Below, one piece after another: positions 9,090 to 17,622 of a DNA stretch of 64,000 bases; within the stretch, counting starts at the first letter, position 1, and every line of letters starts with the position of its first letter. The position numbers and the translations under genes were made by a program. This DNA is from an uncultured Robinsoniella sp. Its GTDB lineage: Bacteria > Bacillota > Clostridia > Lachnospirales > Lachnospiraceae. The notes under the pieces were generated by a model. It saw only the letters and a list, made by a program, of their open reading frames with translations. It did not search any database and was not told the DNA's origin. The DNA lies in assembly GCA_900540475.1 (NCBI GenBank), contig UQGG01000018.1:62001-126000 (forward strand). Reading direction: 5' to 3'.

Positions 9090-9142
9090 TAAAGAAAAGG
9101 CTACCTTTCACAAAAGCTCCTGCTTCTGATTCCAATAGCCTT
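9090..9142 (-). terminator. Possible terminator after the MBOAT gene
   Basis: On the minus strand AAGGCTA (9142-9136) can pair with TAGCCTT (9103-9097), followed by TTCTTTAC. The loop is long (32 bases) and the T-tract is short, so this is a weak or partial terminator between the MBOAT operon and the YfhO genes. Confidence 0.35.
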
Positions 9143-9174
9143 CTCAGAGCCTGTTCAAACATGCTCTTTTCTTG

Positions 9175-10773
9175 TTAAAATTGTTGATATATAAATTCTG
9201 CCGCTGAATAACCCGGACCATATATACCAAACACCAATACTAATACCAGTGCACCCAGATATATCATCCACCGGAAATACAGATTCTGTCTTGCAATTGT
9301 TTCCCGGATATGTATTCCTTTTTCCTGTAAGTTTCCAACAATTAACATTACAATGATCATGAAAACCAGAACTAAAATATTATATATGGATAAACCCAGG
9401 TTCAACAGCGTACCATCGAATAAAACCCATGGATTGAATTCCGTAAATGTTCTCTTAATCATGTCCACCGCAACCAGAAATGACAAGCCTCTGGAAAAGA
9501 ATCTCCCAAAACTGCAAATCAGGAATGTACGTACCATTTGAAAAAAACGCCATCCGAAACACTCCGTGTTTACTTTAAATTTCTGTGCCACACTGATATA
9601 AAAAGGCTCCAGTAAGATACTGCTTACAATGATTACAGCATTCCACAGACCGTATCCCACATATTTCCAGCTGGAACCATGCCAGACACCTACCAGCATA
9701 AATACAATAAACATGCTTAAAAATGTTGGCAGTTTTTTGCCGATATAATTACCCAGTACTTTTCTGGTAGCTTTCCCCAGTTTGGAAAACTGTTTGGAAA
9801 GAGATAGTGGATAAAATACGTAATCTTTCATCCAGCTTCCCAGAGTTATATGCCATCTGCGCCAGAATTCAGCAAGAGAGCGGGCAAAATACGGTCGTTC
9901 AAAGTTCAGAACCAGATCAATTCCAAGGATCTGCGATACTCCTCTGGCAATATCCATTCCGCCTGAAAAATCTGCATATACCTGAAATCCATAGCCGGCT
10001 GCTGCTATAAACAGCAAAATTCCTCCATAGTTCTGATAATTGTCAAAAATAGGATTTACAATCACAGCCAGCCGGTCAGCGATTACCAGTTTCTTGATAA
10101 ATCCCCACAGAATCAGCTGTGCTCCCTGTGTAACACGGTTATATTCAAACTTATGGGACTCATAGAGCTGATGCGCCAGCTGATCATAACGAGCAATTGG
10201 TCCTTGCACAATCTGTGGAAAATATGACATAAATAATGCAAATTTTGCTATATTTCCATCTGGTTCATACTTCCCCCGATACACATCTACCACATAAGCA
10301 ATTGACTGCAGTGTATAAAAGGAAATCCCCAGTGGAAGCAGTAAATTCAATACCGGAATCTTAGCATTGCTCCCAAATAAAGAAATTACAGAATTCACAT
10401 TCCCTGCCAGGAAGTTAAAATATTTCAAAAAGATCAGAATGCCCAGGTTTACCAGAACTGCGCAAAATAGTATTCTTCTCTTTTTTGTTGTCTGCCCGCT
10501 TTTATATTCTTTCTTTTCTTCCCTGCTGAGGCTTTTCTTCTGAGCTGCCAGGTATTGAGAAGTCTGCTGGTTTACACTGCCCAGTAATCGTCCCGTCATG
10601 AAAGTCACAATGGTGGTCAGTACTAAAAAGAACAGTAACTTTACACCTGAAAATGCATAAAAGATATAGCTGGCAAGTAAAAGTATGACCCATTGGTATT
10701 TCTTTGGTGTTAAAAAGTATGCCGCAAATACCAGGAAAAGAAAAACTAAAAATGAGCCTGATACAAAAGCCAT
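9175..10773 (-). CDS. MBOAT-family membrane O-acyltransferase (DltB-like)
   Basis: A 532-residue polytopic acyltransferase that moves an acyl group from an intracellular carrier to a surface polymer. MBOAT signatures are clear: the FWRRWHITLGSW block (H308) and the invariant catalytic His in VGVWHGSSW (H365). It lies three bases after the carrier-protein gene, with GAGGAT inside that gene as its ribosome binding site. It is longer than typical DltB (about 400 residues), with a charged insert near residues 65-100. The neighbours show its donor is a carrier-bound aminoacyl group, possibly formylated, rather than acetyl-CoA. The SGNH protein at 2.3-3.3 kb may be the extracellular partner. Confidence 0.88.
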   Translation of the reverse strand: MAFVSGSFLVFLFLVFAAYFLTPKKYQWVILLLASYIFYAFSGVKLLFFLVLTTIVTFMTGRLLGSVNQQTSQYLAAQKKSLSREEKKEYKSGQTTKKRRILFCAVLVNLGILIFLKYFNFLAGNVNSVISLFGSNAKIPVLNLLLPLGISFYTLQSIAYVVDVYRGKYEPDGNIAKFALFMSYFPQIVQGPIARYDQLAHQLYESHKFEYNRVTQGAQLILWGFIKKLVIADRLAVIVNPIFDNYQNYGGILLFIAAAGYGFQVYADFSGGMDIARGVSQILGIDLVLNFERPYFARSLAEFWRRWHITLGSWMKDYVFYPLSLSKQFSKLGKATRKVLGNYIGKKLPTFLSMFIVFMLVGVWHGSSWKYVGYGLWNAVIIVSSILLEPFYISVAQKFKVNTECFGWRFFQMVRTFLICSFGRFFSRGLSFLVAVDMIKRTFTEFNPWVLFDGTLLNLGLSIYNILVLVFMIIVMLIVGNLQEKGIHIRETIARQNLYFRWMIYLGALVLVLVFGIYGPGYSAAEFIYQQF

Positions 10774-10776
10774 GTT

Positions 10777-11010
10777 TTAATCCTCATCTTGCAGAGATGT
10801 AATCAGCTGCAGCATCGCTTCCACATTATTAAAGTTTTCCGGCATGAGATGTTCTACATTAATTTCAATATCAAAAGCATCATTCAGTTCTCCCACCAAA
10901 GAAACAATATCAAAAGAATCCAATACTCCGTCATCAATCAGTTTTGTTTCCGCCTCAAACTCTACATCCGGCCTTAATTCCGTTAAAATCTCCATCAATT
11001 CTTCTTTCAT
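10777..11010 (-). CDS. Acyl/peptidyl carrier protein (DltC-like)
   Basis: A 77-residue acidic carrier protein. GVLDSFD at 28-34 contains Ser32, the expected phosphopantetheine attachment site, in the GxxDSxx context of carrier proteins. Helix spacing and length match DltC and free-standing PCPs. It starts two bases after the formyltransferase stop with an AAAGGAAG site, and ends three bases before the MBOAT gene. It should be loaded by the adenylation enzyme encoded first in the operon and serve as acyl donor to the MBOAT. Whether the formyltransferase acts on the carrier-bound or the free amino acid cannot be seen. Confidence 0.92.
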   Translation of the reverse strand: MKEELMEILTELRPDVEFEAETKLIDDGVLDSFDIVSLVGELNDAFDIEINVEHLMPENFNNVEAMLQLITSLQDED

Positions 11011-11012
11011 TG

Positions 11013-11897
11013 CTATTTACTTCCTTTCTCTGTGTCAAATATTTTTTTTAATGTAAAACTATATCCATCTTTCTTTATATGTAAGCAGTCTTCCTGCAAT
11101 ACAACGGAATCTTGTATGGTACCCGGTTTTTCAATCCTGTACTTTTTCCAGGCATATATCCTGCCTTCAAACTCAACCTTCGGAATTCCAAGAGTGTTCA
11201 AAATTCCATAGTCCATAGTTCTTAGAAAACGGCTGATCTGCTCTCCTGTCCACTGCAGATTAAGATAACCCCCACCGGGAATAGTCTTATTCAGATTAAT
11301 TTTACTGTCCTCAGGAATCATCTGCTTTCGATACTTTACACGGTCCGTCAGCAAATCCATGAATACTTCCTCAAAACCTTCATAAGCAAGCCGATTCTGC
11401 AGACGCAGTAATTTGATCGAAGTCATATCTTCTGTAACAGGTGTTTGTTTTTGTATGACAATGTCGCCATCATCAACACCAGGCGTTACGCGATGCCAGG
11501 TTATCCCTGCTTCCTGATCCCCTTCAAAAACTGCCCAGGCTTCACCATTTCGCCCTCTGTGACGGGGCAGTAAAGCGTGATGAAGGTTGATGATATTCAG
11601 ATTATTATTATCCACTACAGCAGCCGGAAACAAATACGGATTCATAATACTGAAAACCAGCGTTTTCCGCCCCCAGTTTTTCAATTCATCCATAATCTCT
11701 GTTTTCGTTTTCGCAAGATAAGATATATTATCATTACGGAATGATTCCCTTGCCGCATCATTTGCTTCCTCTCCCGTATCCCAAAAATGAACCAAAAGAC
11801 CTCCATCCATTTTACGCACATAGGACAGGCACTGACAGGCGAGCCGGGTCGTTCCCACCACGATAATTTCCTTATAACCAATATCCATCTTATTCAT
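11013..11897 (-). CDS. Formyltransferase-family enzyme in a Dlt-like operon
   Basis: A 294-residue protein of the methionyl-tRNA/GART formyltransferase fold. The catalytic set is intact: N104 and H106 in NLHHALLPRHRG, and D142 in GVDDGD, corresponding to the Asn-His-Asp triad of 10-formyltetrahydrofolate-dependent formyltransferases. A C-terminal OB-like region follows from about residue 205. It overlaps the adenylation gene by eight bases and precedes the carrier gene. It is shorter than tRNA formyltransferase, and its context argues against a tRNA role. In linear gramicidin synthetase a similar domain formylates an aminoacyl carrier, and here the same chemistry may be split over free proteins. 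A sugar N-formyltransferase role is the main alternative. Confidence 0.82.
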   Translation of the reverse strand: MNKMDIGYKEIIVVGTTRLACQCLSYVRKMDGGLLVHFWDTGEEANDAARESFRNDNISYLAKTKTEIMDELKNWGRKTLVFSIMNPYLFPAAVVDNNNLNIINLHHALLPRHRGRNGEAWAVFEGDQEAGITWHRVTPGVDDGDIVIQKQTPVTEDMTSIKLLRLQNRLAYEGFEEVFMDLLTDRVKYRKQMIPEDSKINLNKTIPGGGYLNLQWTGEQISRFLRTMDYGILNTLGIPKVEFEGRIYAWKKYRIEKPGTIQDSVVLQEDCLHIKKDGYSFTLKKIFDTEKGSK

Positions 11898-13413
11898 TTT
11901 CCATATATTCCTTCTTTAACAATACGCGGTCAATCTTACCGTTTTTATTAAGGGGCAGTGTCTCATAAAACTTTAATTTATTCGGGAACATGTATTTCGG
12001 AAGACTCTGTCCCATGGATTTTAGAACCTCTCTGTCACACTTTTCTCCCGCCTGGTAGAACATGACAATTTTTTCTTTAACTTCATCATATATGCAGCAC
12101 GCAGCATCCAAAACCGGGAGAGCATTTGCTACCACTTCGATCTCTCCAAGTTCAATCCGGTGTCCCATATGCTTAATCTGATAATCTTTTCTGGACAGAA
12201 ACATTAAATTTCCGTCCTTATCGTATTTTCCTAAATCCCCGGTTCGGTAGATGATTTCCGGATACATCTGATTCAGAGGGTTCTGGCAAAATGCCTCCCT
12301 GGTTTTCTCGGGATTATTATAATATCCCAACGCAAGAGAACTTCCTCTTACACAAATTTCTCCCGTCTCATCTTCCTGCGCCAGTTCATTTTTGTCATTC
12401 AATAAGATAATCCCGGTATTTTCAAATGCCGTTCCTATGGGAAGCACTTCTTCATCCCGAAACGGCCTGTCTACCTTATAAAACGTACAGTTACAGGTAA
12501 TTTCAGTAGGTCCGTAAAGGTTAACATACTTTACCTCCGGCAGATAATGGCGCCAATAATTCAATACCCGGTTGGGCATCACCTCACCGGAAAACATAAT
12601 GGTACGCAGATGCTGTGGTAATTCCTTATCCAGTGCTTTGAGATTCTGCACTATACGAAGGGCTGATGCCGCCCAGATTACCGTATTTACTTTTTTTTCA
12701 TTCAGATATGTAATCAATTTACCCGGAAATGAAAACATTACCTTTGGAATAATATACATCGTCGCTGCATTTTTAAGAGTTGAATAAATATCTTTCACTG
12801 ACACATCAAAATCAAAGGGTGCCTGATTTCCAAATATGCAGTCAGGACCAAAATGAAACTCTTTGGCAAAATTATCAACCAGATCGATTACCGAATGATG
12901 GCCAACTAACACACCTTTTGGCACTCCGGTAGATCCCGACGTAAAGATAGCATACAAAGGATCTGTATCAAGTCCTGCTTTCCGGATTCTTTCCAGTTTT
13001 TCTTCATCAACGGTGTCACAGCACAATTCCCCTAAGGCAAAGACCTTTCCATTAAATGAAACATCTGATAAATTTTTCCTTAATTTCTCGGGTGCTATCA
13101 TTAATTTGGGCTTTAAGGTTTCCAAAATCAGTTCTATACGCTTTGCAGGCATTGTTCCGTCAACTGGCACATAAAAATTGCCGCTGTAAACCACAGCCAT
13201 AAACGCTTTAATACTGTCAATATCTCTGTCAATTAAAACCACGACCGGTTTTCCTGTTCTGCTCTCCAGTTCTCTTGTTAACCGGCTGCCTGCCGCTTTT
13301 GCCTGCTGCTGTAAATCTCTATAGGTAATACTTTGTAACTCATCTGAAAATGCTATTTTCTCCGGATACTGCCTGGCAGCGTTCTCCAGAAAATCTAATA
13401 TATTCCTCTGCAT
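11890..13413 (-). CDS. Amino-acid adenylation enzyme (DltA-like)
   Basis: This ANL-superfamily enzyme activates an amino acid with ATP and loads it on the carrier protein. Counting from the ATG at 13413 (GGGAGG five bases upstream) it is 507 residues, like DltA. FTSGSTGVPKG (157-167), NLYGPTE (298-304), RTGDL (390-394) and NGKIDR with catalytic Lys493 are all present. Where DltA proteins have a Cys in FCGE, the residue that selects D-alanine, this protein has Ser275 (FSGE), so the substrate may not be D-Ala. It is first in the adenylation-formyltransferase-carrier-MBOAT operon. The substrate amino acid cannot be read from the sequence. Confidence 0.88.
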   Translation of the reverse strand: MQRNILDFLENAARQYPEKIAFSDELQSITYRDLQQQAKAAGSRLTRELESRTGKPVVVLIDRDIDSIKAFMAVVYSGNFYVPVDGTMPAKRIELILETLKPKLMIAPEKLRKNLSDVSFNGKVFALGELCCDTVDEEKLERIRKAGLDTDPLYAIFTSGSTGVPKGVLVGHHSVIDLVDNFAKEFHFGPDCIFGNQAPFDFDVSVKDIYSTLKNAATMYIIPKVMFSFPGKLITYLNEKKVNTVIWAASALRIVQNLKALDKELPQHLRTIMFSGEVMPNRVLNYWRHYLPEVKYVNLYGPTEITCNCTFYKVDRPFRDEEVLPIGTAFENTGIILLNDKNELAQEDETGEICVRGSSLALGYYNNPEKTREAFCQNPLNQMYPEIIYRTGDLGKYDKDGNLMFLSRKDYQIKHMGHRIELGEIEVVANALPVLDAACCIYDEVKEKIVMFYQAGEKCDREVLKSMGQSLPKYMFPNKLKFYETLPLNKNGKIDRVLLKKEYMENE

Positions 13414-13543
13414 TATGACCTCCCTGATCAAACATGATTCATATTACAATAACATATTTTTAATATATTTGCAATAATTTGTAACTCATTTTTCCCTTCA
13501 GAGCTGAATATTTATACGATACTTCTGTTTTCCTGCTAGAACA

Positions 13544-13579
13544 TAAAAAATGGATGCAGAAGTCTATGCCTCTGCATCC
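13544..13579 (-). terminator. Rho-independent terminator
   Basis: On the minus strand a perfect 9-bp stem (GGATGCAGA at 13579-13571 with TCTGCATCC at 13560-13552) has a 10-base loop and is followed by an AT step and TTTTTT. It closes the repeat-protein transcript and insulates the adenylation operon. Confidence 0.8.
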
Positions 13580-13651
13580 TACATCCGGGCTTTTCATTTT
13601 TCCCTGTAATTCCCGGTCTTTTTTAAATATTACAGAATTATAACAATTATA

Positions 13652-15385
13652 TTACAATGTGTCATCTTCCTTTTTTTCTTTCTGTTCAGGTCTTTGCCTT
13701 CTTCTGCGCCTGTCTTTAAAAATCCTGCGTTTCCTTCTTCTAATCGTCAAAACCGTATATCCAATGGCTAATATCAAAATGATGATCCCGATTATAATGC
13801 ACAATGGCACAAAATCTGATATATAAATAACGTGTATGCTATGGCTTTCCTGGATATTATCAAATTTATAGGAATTTTGGAATTCACTTCTGCTGACCAG
13901 CCTGCCATCCACTAGAATTCCCAATAGCACCGCATCTTCTTTCGGCTGGTATTCCACATTAAATCCCGTATCCCGGTAAACCTTCGCTGCGCCATCACTT
14001 ATTTTTCCGTTAGTGACCTTCGTAGTAATTTCATAGGTAGGAATTTCTTTAAATTTCACTTCAATGCTATGTTTTTCCCGGACATTCTCAAAGGTATACT
14101 CCGTATCGTGTCCTTTTATGTCAATCGCTTTTCCATCCACCAATATTGAATCTAACTCATAATGTTCATCCGGCTGGTAAGAAACCGTATAACTCTTATC
14201 ACGATACACGGATTTAGTTTTCTGTATGGTGCCGTTAGAAACCTCAGTCTCAATTTTGAATTTTGGTATTTTAGAAAACTCAACAGAAATGCTGTGATCT
14301 TCATTCACATTAGAAAAGGTATATTCAGAAGGATATTTTTGGATATCCACTTCCTTCCCATCTACGATAACAGTCTTCACCTCATAATGTTTATCCGGCT
14401 GATATGCAATCTTGTATTCTCCACCCGGTTCCACCTGGGCATTGCTTTCACTTACCGTACCATTTTTTGCCTTCCCTTCTATATTATATACAATCGGTAC
14501 AGTTGCCGAATAAAAACGGATTCTTCTGGGTGACGCCACACCCGTACTGATAATAAATTTTCCGGGCTCCACCATGCAGATATCCTCTGCTTCCCGCTTC
14601 TCTTCATAATCAGCAAAATCAATATAATATCTACCTAACAATTTACCCTGGGAAATTGAATAAACCTGAATATAATTATTTACACCGGAACTTAATTCGT
14701 AAGATACACTTATGATATAATCACCTGATACACAAAAGTCCTGGAAGGTCGTTCCTGTTGTACGCTTTACACCTTCAATCTTTGATAAAATATTGAAATC
14801 TGCATCTGTTACCAGAAAAGAATATCCTCCGGACCGTCCCATCTGTAATATGTACTGGTTTGTCTGAGGATTATAATCAACTCCCGAAAAAAATATCTCT
14901 TCCTCTAATATTTTTACCGTTCTCTTATATTCTAATGTATCCGCATCTGCTACCATAAGACTTCCGAAGTTATCCGGATTGTCCGGATTTCCAGTAGCAA
15001 TATACAATTCATTTGTATTGGGATTAAAGGTCATTCCGTTTCCATGTTCATAATCAGTTGCTCTGGTATGGCGCGCATAACTATATTGCGGTACCGTATA
15101 TCCATCTTCATCTTTATCTGTTTTATAGAACGCAATCAGCGTATCCGGCTGCCCATCCTGTCCATTTTCCAGGCACACCAAATATTTATCCGTTGCACAC
15201 ATTGCCTGTGTCCATCCATTCTCATCCACAACAGAAGCTTCATGATCGTATTCCCACTGTATGCCATCAAATCCATCCGGGCTTTTCAATGTTGCCGCAA
15301 AAACGTTCTTCATGGGAATCAGCAGAAAAATAACCACTGCAATTCCCATAAACAATACTTTGCCTGTTTTGTTACTTAAAATCAT
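13652..15385 (-). CDS. Secreted, membrane-anchored propeller-like protein with three C-terminal repeats
   Basis: A 577-residue protein I do not recognise by name. It has a signal peptide (about 1-30), a region of recurring beta-strand segments (about 35-320) that looks like a beta-propeller, then three repeats of about 70 residues (from about 322, 395 and 465). Each repeat contains a YxVxYQP-type strand, a VDG turn and a final HSIxVxF strand, similar to bacterial Ig-like or InlB-B repeats. A membrane helix (about 530-550) and a very basic tail follow. The ATG has AAAGGGGA upstream. It lies 56 bases after a GtrB-like glycosyltransferase and may sense or organise surface glycans, but no function is shown. 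Confidence 0.7.
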   Translation of the reverse strand: MILSNKTGKVLFMGIAVVIFLLIPMKNVFAATLKSPDGFDGIQWEYDHEASVVDENGWTQAMCATDKYLVCLENGQDGQPDTLIAFYKTDKDEDGYTVPQYSYARHTRATDYEHGNGMTFNPNTNELYIATGNPDNPDNFGSLMVADADTLEYKRTVKILEEEIFFSGVDYNPQTNQYILQMGRSGGYSFLVTDADFNILSKIEGVKRTTGTTFQDFCVSGDYIISVSYELSSGVNNYIQVYSISQGKLLGRYYIDFADYEEKREAEDICMVEPGKFIISTGVASPRRIRFYSATVPIVYNIEGKAKNGTVSESNAQVEPGGEYKIAYQPDKHYEVKTVIVDGKEVDIQKYPSEYTFSNVNEDHSISVEFSKIPKFKIETEVSNGTIQKTKSVYRDKSYTVSYQPDEHYELDSILVDGKAIDIKGHDTEYTFENVREKHSIEVKFKEIPTYEITTKVTNGKISDGAAKVYRDTGFNVEYQPKEDAVLLGILVDGRLVSRSEFQNSYKFDNIQESHSIHVIYISDFVPLCIIIGIIILILAIGYTVLTIRRRKRRIFKDRRRRRQRPEQKEKKEDDTL

Positions 15386-15441
15386 TTTGTCCCCTTTTGT
15401 TACATTCCTCTTCTAAATGACCATTTAACCGTATCACTTAT

Positions 15442-16383
15442 TTAATCTTCAGTTACACTTCCCTGACCGCCAACTTTCTTTGATATTAAATATCTTGGTC
15501 TTCCCTTTACCTCTTCATAAATCTTGGAAATATAATATCCTATGATACCCAGACTCATCATGATAATACTGCCGATCAGCAAGATTAACAAGATTACTGT
15601 AGTAAATCCCTCCACAGCATGTCCTGAGAAATACTTATATAAAGACTGAATTCCCAGAAACACACCCAGTAAAAATACAAACACTCCCGCTACTGTGACA
15701 AATTGCATAGGTGCTGTTGAAAATGCCACAATATTTGTAACTGCATATTTGACCAGTGACCAGGTGGACCACTTGGATTCCCCATCCATTCTTTCATGGA
15801 CATCAAATTCTACCGTGGTGCCCCGATATCCTACCCAGGAAGACAATGCACGGAAAAACGCATTTTTTTCAGGCATATTCAAAAGGGCATTAACCGCTTT
15901 GCGGTCCATCAGTTTATAATCTGATGCCCTGGACATATCTATCTTAACCGCACGGGACATGATCTTATAAAACATCCCGGCACTGGCTTTGTGCAGTACG
16001 CTTTCCCTTCCCCTGCTTTTTTTCACACCCTCAACAATTTCATACCCCTGTTCCCACAGGTGATACATTTCTACCAAAGTCTCTGGCGGATGCTGCAAAT
16101 CACAATCCATCACTACACAGCAATCCCCGCAGACATTCGCCAACCCTGCAAATATAGCAGATTCTTTTCCAAAATTCCTGGAAAAATGAATTCCAACGAT
16201 GTTATCCTTTTCCCTGCTCAGCTTTTCTATTTCTTTCCAGGTTTCGTCTTTTGAGCCGTCATTTACGAAAATTATTTCATAGACTATATGTTCTTTTTCC
16301 AGTACTTTTCCAATCGCTTCTGCCGCTTTTGACACCATGCGTTCCTCATTATACGCTGGAATAACTACGGATAATAAAGCCAT
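15442..16383 (-). CDS. GtrB-type polyprenyl-phosphate glycosyltransferase
   Basis: A family-2 glycosyltransferase of the DPM1/GtrB group that would transfer a sugar from a nucleotide donor to undecaprenyl phosphate for use outside the membrane. The start chosen is the ATG at 16383 with AAAGGAA seven bases upstream, giving 313 residues. VVIPAYNEE lies near the N-terminus, VNDGSKDET and VMDCDLQHPP provide the acidic donor-site motifs, and two C-terminal membrane helices lie near residues 220-290. The GT-C or YfhO-like proteins in the locus are plausible users of its product. It probably forms a small operon with the secreted repeat protein. Confidence 0.88.
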   Translation of the reverse strand: MALLSVVIPAYNEERMVSKAAEAIGKVLEKEHIVYEIIFVNDGSKDETWKEIEKLSREKDNIVGIHFSRNFGKESAIFAGLANVCGDCCVVMDCDLQHPPETLVEMYHLWEQGYEIVEGVKKSRGRESVLHKASAGMFYKIMSRAVKIDMSRASDYKLMDRKAVNALLNMPEKNAFFRALSSWVGYRGTTVEFDVHERMDGESKWSTWSLVKYAVTNIVAFSTAPMQFVTVAGVFVFLLGVFLGIQSLYKYFSGHAVEGFTTVILLILLIGSIIMMSLGIIGYYISKIYEEVKGRPRYLISKKVGGQGSVTED

Positions 16384-16566
16384 AATATTATGTTCCTTTC
16401 CAAATTTAGTTATATATAGCATTTGGATTAATATTACACCAAAAAATAGACATCGTCAAAGATTTTAACATTAATTTTTCTTAAGATCCCCATTTTGGAT
16501 GTTCATTTCAACTTATATATGCTATACTGTTTCTATTATGAAAAAACAAAATCAAGGAGAAGAATT

Positions 16567-17487
16567 ATGAAAAACACAACACTGGTAATCATGGCTGCCG
16601 GTATCGGAAGCCGATTTGGGGGAGGAATCAAACAGCTGGAACCTGTTGGACCCGCCGGAGAGATCATCATGGATTACTCCATACATGATGCCCTGGAAGC
16701 AGGATTTAATAAAATCGTATTTATTATCCGCAAAGACCTGGAGAAGGATTTTAAGGAAATCATTGGGAAGCGTATTGAAAAAATCGCTGACGTATCTTAT
16801 GCATTTCAGGAATTAGACGACCTACCGGAAGGATTTTCCAAACCCGCAGAGCGGACAAAACCCTGGGGAACCGGACAGGCGATTCTCTGTTGTAAAGGCC
16901 TGCTGAATGATCCATTTATTGTAATCAATGCAGACGACTATTATGGTAAAGAAGCATTTGTAAAAATTCACGACTATCTGGTAAACTGGACTCCCATCCA
17001 CGGCAAATTTAATTTCTGCATGGCGGGATTCATTTTAGGCAATACCTTAAGCGACAATGGCGGCGTAACCAGAGGCGTTTGCAACATCGATGAAAATTAC
17101 CATCTCGCAGATGTAGATGAAACTTCTGATATTATAAAAACAAAAGAGGGTGCTGCGATCCGTATGGCAGATGGCTCCCTGAAACCTATCGATGCAAAAA
17201 GCTATGTTTCCATGAATATGTGGGGCTTTACACCTGATTTACTGGACGAGCTGGAAACTGGCTTTGCGAAGTTCCTCTCTGACGTCAAAGAGGGGGATAT
17301 AAAAAAAGAATACCTGCTTCCGATTATCGTTGACCAGCTGATCAAATCTGACAAAGCTCAGGTTACTTTATTGGAAACAAATGATAAATGGTTTGGAGTT
17401 ACATATAAAGAAGACAAGGAAACCGTAGTGGAATCCTTCCGGAAACTGATTGTTGAAGGCGTTTACTCAAATCCTTTATTGCCGTAA
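16567..17487 (+). CDS. Sugar nucleotidyltransferase-like protein
   Basis: A 306-residue NTP-transferase-fold protein read from the ATG at 16567 with AAGGAGAAG upstream; the longer frame from 16495 lacks such a site. MAAGIGSRFGGG-x-KQ near residues 9-22 is the nucleotide-binding loop, and VINADDYYG supplies the metal-binding acidic motif. It is one of only three clear plus-strand genes and is divergent from the GtrB gene. It probably makes a nucleotide-activated sugar or sugar alcohol, but neither substrate can be assigned. A terminator follows at 17579. Confidence 0.8.
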   Translation: MKNTTLVIMAAGIGSRFGGGIKQLEPVGPAGEIIMDYSIHDALEAGFNKIVFIIRKDLEKDFKEIIGKRIEKIADVSYAFQELDDLPEGFSKPAERTKPWGTGQAILCCKGLLNDPFIVINADDYYGKEAFVKIHDYLVNWTPIHGKFNFCMAGFILGNTLSDNGGVTRGVCNIDENYHLADVDETSDIIKTKEGAAIRMADGSLKPIDAKSYVSMNMWGFTPDLLDELETGFAKFLSDVKEGDIKKEYLLPIIVDQLIKSDKAQVTLLETNDKWFGVTYKEDKETVVESFRKLIVEGVYSNPLLP

Positions 17488-17578
17488 GCAAACAGCCGGA
17501 TGGACACTCGCACTTGTGAATTCATTTGGCAACTGCGGCGCGGGTTTTAACCCCCGCTGCTTGGTAACAAATGTGATG

Positions 17579-17603
17579 CCCCGCTGCCTGCGGCGGGGTT
17601 TTT
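17579..17603 (+). terminator. Rho-independent terminator after the nucleotidyltransferase
   Basis: CCCCGC (17579-17584) pairs with GCGGGG (17593-17598) and is followed by TTTTT. A second GC-rich hairpin (GCGGG with CCCGC) lies about 30 bases upstream. The structure stands immediately before the protease gene's ribosome binding site, so it could also attenuate read-through into that gene. Confidence 0.75.
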
Positions 17604-17622
17604 GACTTTAGGAGTGATTTAA

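Noticed and set aside
14162..14533. Plus-strand open frame of 123 codons
   Set aside because: It lies antisense to the repeat region of the secreted protein and its composition reflects those repeats.
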